A DNA stretch of 64,000 nucleotides from positions 434,001 to 498,000 of the forward strand of contig CALYLW010000282.1 in the NCBI GenBank assembly GCA_944989445.1. Reading direction: 5' to 3'. Positions 54,427-64,000 of the stretch are shown in pieces. A program made the translations under genes and the position numbers. Each line of letters opens with the position of its first letter. Position 1 is the stretch's first letter. The stretch is from Ampullaceana balthica (lineage: Eukaryota > Mollusca > Gastropoda > Lymnaeidae). The notes beneath the pieces are model-generated. The model saw only the letters and a list, made by a program, of their open reading frames with translations, had not been told where the DNA came from and searched no databases.

Positions 54427-54879
54427 GACAGTCGCTGGGATCTTGTTTCAACCATCTTGGATTTATAGCTGGCTTTTATTACAAGACGTGCCGAGTACAG
54501 AATAGAATGTTGATCTTATGTTTGGTCTAGGCCTGTTTAAGGTGAGAGGGGGTGGGGGGGTAGAATCTCGTTCAGTTAACTTTTACCTAGACAAGCTTAG
54601 AGACTTTTATGACAAGAAATATTTTAAAAATGTTTTATCTGTATGTATAAATATAAGGCAAAACAAAATCTATTTTTGTTAAAGTACAGAAGCGATATTT
54701 TTAAATGACGAATTCAAGGCAAGACTGTGATATAAACGACTCTACTATTTCATAAACCCAACATAGCATCTAATCATCCTAGGACAGATTTCATTTCTAA
54801 GTCTGAATAGCCAAAAACAGACCTGGATATTTTTATTTTCTTTCAGTGATCTTGTGGGATTAATCCCCCCCCCCACTAA

Positions 54880-54985
54880 TTTTAAGAATAAGTCATCTTG
54901 CGGCATCAGAAAACTATTACTTAACGTTAAAATTAAGTCTTCTTGCGGCATCAGAAAATTGACTTTAGGAATAAGTCATCTTGGA
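54880..54985. repeat. About 50-bp repeat, 2-3 copies
   Basis: AAGTCATCTTGCGGCATCAG then AAAACT, at 54890, 54937 (AAGTCTTCTT) and a partial third copy. Confidence 0.8.
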
Positions 54986-55168
54986 TGGCCAGAAAACAGA
55001 TATAGGAGGCTTGGAAACGTGAATTCAATCAATGATTGTGGATTGTGGCCCATCACAGTTTTAAATTGAATACGACTGACTGTCCTTAGTCCTTGACTAA
55101 CGACTAACACACTTAGTCACGGCCTTGGCATCCAAACCCACCCCCACCCTCCCGCTGTGTTGACCAAC

Positions 55169-55257
55169 ATGGCGGCAATGGTTCGTCCTCGTCCGATCTG
55201 GGCATCAAGAAAAACACATGCTAAGCGTGATAAGACAGTCAACACAGTAGTCGGAGA
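55169..55257 (+). CDS. Candidate first coding exon of an unrecognised gene
   Basis: ATG in a good context (ACCAACATGG) opens MAAMVRPRPIWASRKTHAKR then DKTVNTVVG and ends at GA|GTAAGTG, a near-perfect splice donor. An in-frame TGA at 55094-55096 precedes it. The peptide is basic, without a signal peptide. I do not recognise the protein. If real, its intron 1 holds the 23/24-bp array and the rest of the gene lies beyond the window. A chance ORF with a donor is the alternative. Confidence 0.38.
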
Positions 55258-55782
55258 GTAAGTGAGAGGGGCGGGTACATTTGAGAACGTCAGAATTTTT
55301 GTCTTTGTGTCTAAATGGACGAGAGGGGCGTAGACCTTCCACCGAATGTTTTAGTGCATGTTTTAGGAACAGAAAGAATACGTGTCTTCATAGGAGCGTA
55401 GATGACGAGAGGATGAATAGACAGAGAGAGGTTCAGTAAGATAGGATCGGCAGGAGTCGGAAAAGAATTGGGGATAGAAAACTGACAGTTTGTACTCCAT
55501 GCTTGCTAGTGTAGGTAGCAAAGGAAGTAGTGGAGTCATATGTTTGTCTGCCCTAGAACTAGCCTAGATGAAGTCACACATCTTTAAAATTTACGCTAGA
55601 TTTGAAGAATCCTTTTGAAATCAAAGCAGTTTTATTTTGTAACGGACCGTGTCATGTAAGATTTTTTTACTCTTGTCTCTAATTCGTTCAGCGACTATAG
55701 TTTTAATATACATGTCCACTGATGTGCATTATTGCGATTCTAAATACTCTAGTTGTAGTTGTAGCATACTAAAACTAAATGA
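55258..55782. other. Possible intron of the candidate gene, unique stretch
   Basis: No feature recognised before the long array. Confidence 0.4.
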
Positions 55783-58700
55783 TCTCCGTGTTGGAGCTAT
55801 ATGACCTCTCTGTGTTGGAACTATATGACCTCTCTGTGTTGGAACTATATGACCTCTCTGTGTTGGAACTATATGATTCTCTGTGTTGGAACTATATGAG
55901 TCTCTGTGTTGGAGCTATATGACCTCTCTGTGTTGGAACTATATGACCTCTCTGTGTTGGAACTATATGACCTCTCTGTGTTGGAACTATATGATTCTCT
56001 GTGTTGGAACTATATGAGTCTCTGTGTTGGAACTATATGACCTCTCTGTGTTGGAACTATATGACCTCTCTGTGTTGGAACTATATGACCTCCCTGTGTT
56101 GGAACTATATGACCTCTCTGTGTTGGAACTATATGACCTCTCTGTGTTGGAACTATATGATTCTCTGTGTTGGAACTATATGACCTCCCTGTGTTGGAAC
56201 TATATGATTCTCTGTGTTGGAACTATATGACCTCCCTGTGTTGGAACTATATGACCTCCCTGTGTTGGAACTATATGACCTCTCTGTGTTGGAACTATAT
56301 GACCTCTCTGTGTTGGAACTATATGACCTCTCTGTGTTGGAACTATATGACCTCTCTGTGTTGGAACTATATGAGTCTCTGTGTTGGAACTATATGAGTC
56401 TCTGTGTTGGAACTATATGACCTCCCTGTGTTGGAACTATATGACCTCCCTGTGTTGGAACTATATGATTCTCTGTGTTGGAACTATATGAGTCTCTGTG
56501 TTGGAACTATATGACCTCCCTGTGTTGGAACTATATGACCTCTCTGTGTTGGAACTATATGATTCTCTGTGTTGGAACTATATGACCTCTCTGTGTTGGA
56601 ACTATATGACCTCCCTGTGTTGGAACTATATGATTCTCTGTGTTGGAACTATATGACCTCCCTGTGTTGAAACTATATGACCTCTCTGTGTTGGAACTAT
56701 ATGACCTCTCTGTGTTGGAACTATATGAGTCTCTGTGTTGGAACTATATGAGTCTCTGTGTTGGAACTATATGACCGCCCTGTGTTGGAACTATATGATT
56801 CTCTGTGTTGGAACTATATGACCTCCCTGTGTTGAAACTATATGACCTCTCTGTGTTGGAACTATATGACCTCTCTGTGTTGGAACTATATGAGTCTCTG
56901 TGTTGGAACTATATGACCTCCCTGTGTTGGGAACTATATGATTCTCTGTGTTGGAACTATATGATTCTCTGTGTTGGAACTATATGACCTCTCTGTGTTG
57001 GAACTATATGACCTCCCTGTGTTGGAACTATATGACCTCTCTGTGTTGGAACTATATGACCTCTCTGTGTTGGAACTATATGACCTCTCTGTGTTGGAAC
57101 TATATGACCTCTCTGTGTTGGAACTATATGACCTCTCTGTGTTGGAACTATATGACCTCTCTGTGTTGGAACTATATGACCTCTCTGTGTTGGAACTATA
57201 TGATTCTCTGTGTTGGAACTATATGACCTCTCTGTGTTGGAACTATATGATTCTCTGTGTTGGAACTATATGACCTCTCTGTGTTGGAACTATATGACCT
57301 CTCTGTGTTGGAACTATATGACCTCTCTGTGTTGGAACTATATGACCTCTCTGTGTTGGAACTATATGACCTCTCTGTGTTGGAACTATATGATTCTCTG
57401 TGTTGGAACTATATGACCTCTCAGTGTGGGAACTATATGATTCTCTGTGTTGGAACTATATGACCTCTCTGTGTTGGAACTATATGACCTCTCTGTGTTG
57501 GAACTATATGACCTCTCTGTGTTGGAACTATATGATTCTCTGTGTTGGAACTATATGACCTCTCTGTGTTGGAACTATATGACCTCTCTGTGTTGGAACT
57601 ATATGACCTCTCTGTGTTGGAACTATATGACCTCTCTGTGTTGGAACTATATGATTCTCTGTGTTGGAACTATATGACCTCTCTGTGTTGGAACTATATG
57701 ATTCTCTGTGTTGGAACTATATGACATCTCTGTGTTGGAACTATATGACCTCTCTGTGTTGGAACTATATGAGTCTCTGTGTTGGAACTATATGACCTCT
57801 CTGTGTTGGAACTATATGATTCTCTGTGTTGGAACTATATGACCTCTCTGTGTTGGAACTATATGACCTCTCTGTGTTGGAACTATATGACCTCTCTGTG
57901 TTGGAACTATATGACCTCTCTGTGTTGGAACTATATGACCTCTCTGTGTTGGAACTATATGACCTCTCTGTGTTGGAACTATATGAGTCTCTGTGTTGGA
58001 ACTATATGATTCTCTGTGTTGGAACTATATGACCTCTCTGTGTTGGAACTATATGATTCTCTGTGTTGGAACTATATGAGTCTCTGTGTTGGAACTATAT
58101 GACCTCCCTGTGTTGGAACTATATGACCTCTCTGTGTTGGAACTATATGACCTCTCTGTGTTGGAACTATATGATTCTCTGTGTTGGAACTATATGACCT
58201 CTCTGTGTTGGAACTATATGACCTCTCTGTGTTGGAACTATATGACCTCTCTGTGTTGGAACTATATGACCTCTCTGTGTTGGAACTATATGAGTCTCTG
58301 TGTTGGAACTATATGACCTCCCTGTGTTGGAACTATATGACCTCCCTGTGTTGGAACTATATGACCTCCCTGTGTTGGAACTATATGATTCACTGTGTTG
58401 GAACTATATGACCTCTCTGTGTTGGAACTATATGACCTCTCTGTGTTGGAACTATATGACCTCTCTGTGTTGGAACTATATCATTCTCTGTGTTGGAACT
58501 ATATGACCTCTCTGTGTTGGAACTATATGACCTCCCTGTGTTGGAACTATATGACCTCTCTGTGTTGGAACTATATGACCTCCTTGTGTTGGAACTATAT
58601 GACCTCCCTGTGTTGGAACTATATGACCTCTCTTTGTTGGAACTATATGATTCTCTGTGTTGGAACTATATGAGTCTCTGTGTTGGAACTATATGACCTC

Positions 58701-61700
58701 CCTGTGTTGGAACTATATGACCTCTCTGTGTTGGAACTATATGACCTCTCTGTGTTGGAACTATATGATTCTCTGTGTTGGAACTATATGAGTCTCTGTG
58801 TTGGAACTATATGACCTCTCTGTGTTGGAACTATATGACTCTCTGTGTTGGAACTATATGACCTCTCTGTGTTGGAACTATATGACCTCTCTGTGTTGGA
58901 ACTATATGACCTCTCTGTGTTGGAACTATATGACCTCTCTGTGTTGGAACTATATGATCTCTGTGTTGGAACTATATGACTCTCTGTGTTGGAACTATAT
59001 GACCTCTCTGTGTTGGAACTATATGACCTCTCTGTGTTGGAACTATATGACCTCTCTGTGTTGGAACTATATGACCTCTCTGTGTTGGAACTATATGACC
59101 TCTCTGTGTTGGAACTATATGACTCTCTGTGTTGGAACTATATGACCTCCCTGTGTTGGAACTATATGACCTCCCTGTGTTGGAACTATATGACCTCTCT
59201 GTGTTGGAACTATATGACCTCTCTGTGTTGGAACTATATGACCTCCCTGTGTTGGAACTATATGACCTCTCTGTGTTGGAACTATATGATTCTCTGTGTT
59301 GGAACTATATGACCTCCCTGTGTTGGAACTATATGACTCTCTGTGTTGGAACTATATGACTCTCTGTGTTGGAACTATATGACCTCTCTGTGTTGGAACT
59401 ATATGAGCTCTCTGTGTTGGAACTATATGACCTCTCTGTGTTGGAACTATATGATTCTCTGTGTTGGAACTATATGACCTCTCTGTGTTGGAACTATATG
59501 ACCTCTCTGTGTTGGAACTATATGACCTCTCTGTGTTGGAACTATATGACCTCTCTGTGTTGGAACTATATGACCTCTCTGTGTTGGAACTATATGACCT
59601 CTCTGTGTTGGAACTATATGAGTCTCTGTGTTGGAACTATATGATTCTCTGTGTTGGAACTATATGACCTCTCTGTGTTGGAACTATATGATTCTCTGTG
59701 TTGGAACTATATGAGTCTCTGTGTTGGAACTATATGACCTCCCTGTGTTGGAACTATATGACCTCTCTGTGTTGGAACTATATGACCTCTCTGTGTTGGA
59801 ACTATATGATTCTCTGTGTTGGAACTATATGACCTCTCTGTGTTGGAACTATATGACCTCTCTGTGTTGGAACTATATGACCTCTCTGTGTTGGAACTAT
59901 ATGACCTCTCTGTGTTGGAACTATATGACTCTCTGTGTTGGAACTATATGACCTCTCTGTGTTGGAACTATATGACCTCCCTGTGTTGGAACTATATGAC
60001 CTCTCTGTGTTGGAACTATATGATTCTCTGTGTTGGAACTATATGACCTCTCTGTGTTGGAACTATATGACCTCTCTGTGTTGGAACTATATGACCTCTC
60101 TGTGTTGGAACTATATGATTCTCTGTGTTGGAACTATATGACCTCTCTGTGTTGGAACTATATGACCTCTCTGTGTTGGAACTATATGACCTCTCTGTGT
60201 TGGAACTATATGACCTCTCTGTGTTGGAACTATATGACCTCTCTGTGTTGGAACTATATGACCTCTCTGTGTTGGAACTATATGATTCTCTGTGTTGGAA
60301 CTATATGACCTCTCTGTGTTGGAACTATATGACCTCTCTGTGTTGGAACTATATGACCTCTCTGTGTTGGAACTATATGACCTCTCTGTGTTGGAACTAT
60401 ATGACCTCTCTGTGTTGGAACTATATGATTCTCTGTGTTGGAACTATATGACCTCTCTGTGTTGGAACTATATGATTCTCTGTGTTGGAACTATATGACC
60501 TCTCTGTGTTGGAACTATATGACCTCTCTGTGTTGGAACTATATGACCTCTCTGTGTTGGAACTATATGACCTCTCTGTGTTGGAACTATATGATTCTCT
60601 GTGTTGGAACTATATGAGTCTCTGTGTTGGAACTATATGACCTCTCTGTGTTGGAACTATATGACCTCCCTGTGTTGGAACTATATGACCTCTCTGTGTT
60701 GGAACTATATGACCTCTCTGTGTTGGAACTATATGACCTCTCTGTGTTGGAACTATATGACCTCTCTGTGTTGGAACTATATGACCTCTCTGTGTTGGAA
60801 CTATATGACCTCTCTGTGTTGGAACTATATGACCTCTCTGTGTTGGAACTATATGACCTCTCTGTGTTGGAACTATATGACCTCTCTGTGTTGGAACTAT
60901 ATGACCTCTCTGTGTTGGAACTATATGATTCTCTGTGTTGGAACTATATGACCTCTCTGTGTTGGAACTATATGATTCTCTGTGTTGGAACTATATGAGT
61001 CTCTGTGTTGGAACTATATGACCTCTCTGTGTTGGAACTATATGACCTCTCTGTGTTGGAACTATATGACCTCTCTGTGTTGGAACTATATGATTCTCTG
61101 TGTTGGAACTATATGACTCTCTGTGTTGGAACTATATGACCTCTCTGTGTTGGAACTATATGACCTCTCTGTGTTGGAACTATATGACCTCCCTGTGTTG
61201 GAACTATATGACCTCTCTGTGTTGGAACTATATGACCTCTCTGTGTTGGAACTATATGATTCTCTGTGTTGGAACTATATGACCTCCCTGTGTTGGAACT
61301 ATATGACTCTCTGTGTTGGAACTATATGACCTCCCTGTGTTGGAACTATATGACCTCCCTGTGTTGGAACTATATGACCTCTCTGTGTTGGAACTATATG
61401 ACCTCTCTGTGTTGGAACTATATGACCTCTCTGTGTTGGAACTATATGAGTCTCTGTGTTGGAACTATATGACTCTCTGTGTTGGAACTATATGACCTCC
61501 CTGTGTTGGAACTATATGACCTCCCTGTGTTGGAACTATATGATTCTCTGTGTTGGAACTATATGAGTCTCTGTGTTGGAACTATATGACCTCCCTGTGT
61601 TGGAACTATATGACCTCTCTGTGTTGGAACTATATGACTCTCTGTGTTGGAACTATATGATTCTCTGTGTTGGAACTATATGATTCTCTGTGTTGGAACT

Positions 61701-64000
61701 ATATGACCTCCCTGTGTTGGAACTATATGACCTCTCTGTGTTGGAACTATATGACCTCTCTGTGTTGGAACTATATGACCTCTCTGTGTTGGAACTATAT
61801 GACTCTCTGTGTTGGAACTATATGACCTCCCTGTGTTGGAACTATATGACCCCTGTGACTTCTCTGTGTTGGAACTATATGACTCTCTGTGTTGGAACTA
61901 TATGACCTCTCTGTGTTGGAACTATATGACCTCTCTGTGTTGGAACTATATGACTCTCTGTGTTGGAACTATATGACCTCTCTGTGTTGGAACTATATGA
62001 CTCTCTGTGTTGGAACTATATGACCTCTCTGTGTTGGAACTATATGACCTCTCTGTGTTGGAACTATATGACCTCTCTGTGTTGGAACTATATGACCTCT
62101 CTGTGTTGGAACTATATGACCTCTCTGTGTTGGAACTATATGACCTCTCTGTGTTGGAACTATATGACTCTCTGTGTTGGAACTATATGACTCTCTGTGT
62201 TGGAACTATATGACCTCTCTGTGTTGGAACTATATGATCTCTGTGTTGGAACTATATGATCTCTGTGTTGGAACTATATGACCTCTCTGTGTTGGAACTA
62301 TATGACCTCTCTGTGTTGGAACTATATGACCTCTCTGTGTTGGAACTATATGATTCTCTGTGTTGGAACTATATGACCTCTCTGTGTTGGAACTATATGA
62401 CCTCTCTGTGTTGGAACTATATGACCTCTCTGTGTTGGAACTATATGACCTCTCTGTGTTGGAACTATATGACCTCTCTGTGTTGGAACTATATGACCTC
62501 TCTGTGTTGGAACTATATGACCTCTCTGTGTTGGAACTATATGACCTCTCTGTGTTGGAACTATATGACCTCTCTGTGTTGGAACTATATGACCTCTCTG
62601 TGTTGGAACTATATGACCTCTCTGTGTTGGAACTATATGACCTCTCTGTGTTGGAACTATATGATCTCTCTGTGTTGGAACTATATGACCTCTCTGTGTT
62701 GGAACTATATGACCTCTCTGTGTTGGAACTATATGACCTCTCTGTGTTGGAACTATATGACCTCTCTGTGTTGGAACTATATGACCTCTCTGTGTTGGAA
62801 CTATATGACCTCTCTGTGTTGGAACTATATGACCTCTCTGTGTTGGAACTATATGACTCTCTGTGTTGGAACTATATGACCTCTCTGTGTTGGAACTATA
62901 TGACCTCTCTGTGTTGGAACTATATGACCTCTCTGTGTTGGAACTATATGACCTCTCTGTGTTGGAACTATATGACCTCTCTGTGTTGGAACTATATGAC
63001 CTCTCTGTGTTGGAACTATATGACTCTCTGTGTTGGAACTATATGACCTCTCTGTGTTGGAACTATATGACCTCTCTGTGTTGGAACTATATGACCTCTC
63101 TGTGTTGGAACTATATGACCTCTCTGTGTTGGAACTATATGACCTCTCTGTGTTGGAACTATATGACTCTCTGTGTTGGAACTATATGACCTCTCTGTGT
63201 TGGAACTATATGACCTCCCTGTGTTGGAACTATATGACCTCTCTGTGTTGGAACTATATGACCTCCCTGTGTTGGAACTATATGACCTCTCTGTGTTGGA
63301 ACTATATGACCTCTCTGTGTTGGAACTATATGACCTCTCTGTGTTGGAACTATATGACCTCCCTGTGTTGGAACTATATGACCTCCCTGTGTTGGAACTA
63401 TATGACCTCCCTGTGTTGGAACTATATGGCCTCCCTGTGTTGGAACTATATGACCTCCCTGTGTTGGAACTATATGACCTCCCTGTGTTGGAACTATATG
63501 ATTCTCTGTGTTGGAACTATATGACCTCCCTGTGTTGGAACTATATGATTCTCTGTGTTGGAACTATATGAGTCTCTGTGTTGGAACTATATGACCTCTC
63601 TGTGTTGGAACTATATGACCTCTCTGTGTTGGAACTATATGACCTCTCTGTGTTGGAACTATATGATTCTCTGTGTTGGAACTATATGACTCTCTGTGTT
63701 GGAACTATATGACCTCTCTGTGTTGGAACTATATGACCTCTCTGTGTTGGAACTATATGACCTCCCTGTGTTGGAACTATATGACCTCTCTGTGTTGGAA
63801 CTATATGACCTCTCTGTGTTGGAACTATATGATTCTCTGTGTTGGAACTATATGACCTCCCTGTGTTGGAACTATATGATTCTCTGTGTTGGAACTATAT
63901 GACCTCCCTGTGTTGGAACTATATGACCTCCCTGTGTTGGAACTATATGACCTCTCTGTGTTGGAACTATATGACCTCTCTGTGTTGGAACTATATGACC
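55783..64000. repeat. 23/24-bp satellite, about 345 copies, continues right of window
   Basis: Unit CTCTCTGTGTTGGAACTATA then TGAC (24 bp). A CTCC variant also occurs, and 23-bp variants replace the CTC(T/C)CT head by TTCTCT, GTCTCT or CTCTCT. The 23-bp units shift the frame, so the apparent proteins (repeating LELYDLSV / CWNYMTSL) break at each one. Blocks are duplicated: the variant order over 57779-58696 recurs 1635 bp later at 59414-60331. Confidence 0.99.

Noticed and set aside
55783..64000. Dozens of 60-228 aa frames with LELYDLSV repeats
   Set aside because: Each breaks at the next 23-bp unit. They start at GTG within the repeat and lie in a satellite.

Overview
The window is animal nuclear DNA. 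Both complete genes are split by GT-AG introns, gene density is low, there are LINE, SINE and hAT-type transposons, and there are no bacterial operons or ribosome binding sites. Gene content and the minisatellite load suggest an invertebrate, probably a lophotrochozoan such as a gastropod mollusc. That assignment is inference, and no sequence here names the species.

Two complete genes were assembled exon by exon and stay open across every junction. The first is a plus-strand ATP6AP2 (V-ATPase accessory subunit 2 / (pro)renin receptor): 8 coding exons, 13409-28344, 354 aa. The second is a minus-strand ALDH1/ALDH2-class aldehyde dehydrogenase: 13 coding exons, 51036 down to 30391, 489 aa, with its catalytic core colinear with ALDH2. 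They are tail to tail, about 2 kb apart between stop codons. A possible first exon of a third gene lies at 55169-55257 on the plus strand, diverging from the ALDH promoter.

Layout: 1-7026 is a 41-bp satellite. 7072-10832 holds two hAT-type DNA transposons with target-site duplications. 10.9-12.2 kb is a run of short arrays. 12.2-30 kb is ATP6AP2, with a nested transposon stack in intron 1, a LINE RNase H fragment in intron 2 and two LINE remnants in intron 3. 30.4-51.0 kb is the ALDH gene, with a third hAT element and a SINE in its 3' introns. ALDH intron 1 (39675-51003) is mostly satellite, including a 5.2-kb G-rich array. 51.2-54.4 kb is four successive arrays, and 55783-64000 is a 23/24-bp array that runs off the window.

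By my tally about 33 kb (roughly half) of the window is tandem repeat, in more than 35 separate arrays with unrelated units of 13-145 bp. The most interesting feature is that several arrays begin exactly on an exon-intron junction. The 5' splice site is repeated at ATP6AP2 exon 5, ALDH exon 5 and ALDH exon 8. The 3' splice site is repeated at ATP6AP2 exon 8 and ALDH exon 8. Other arrays arose inside transposase or LINE coding sequence. Nearly all long open frames in the window are stop-free repeat translations and not genes.
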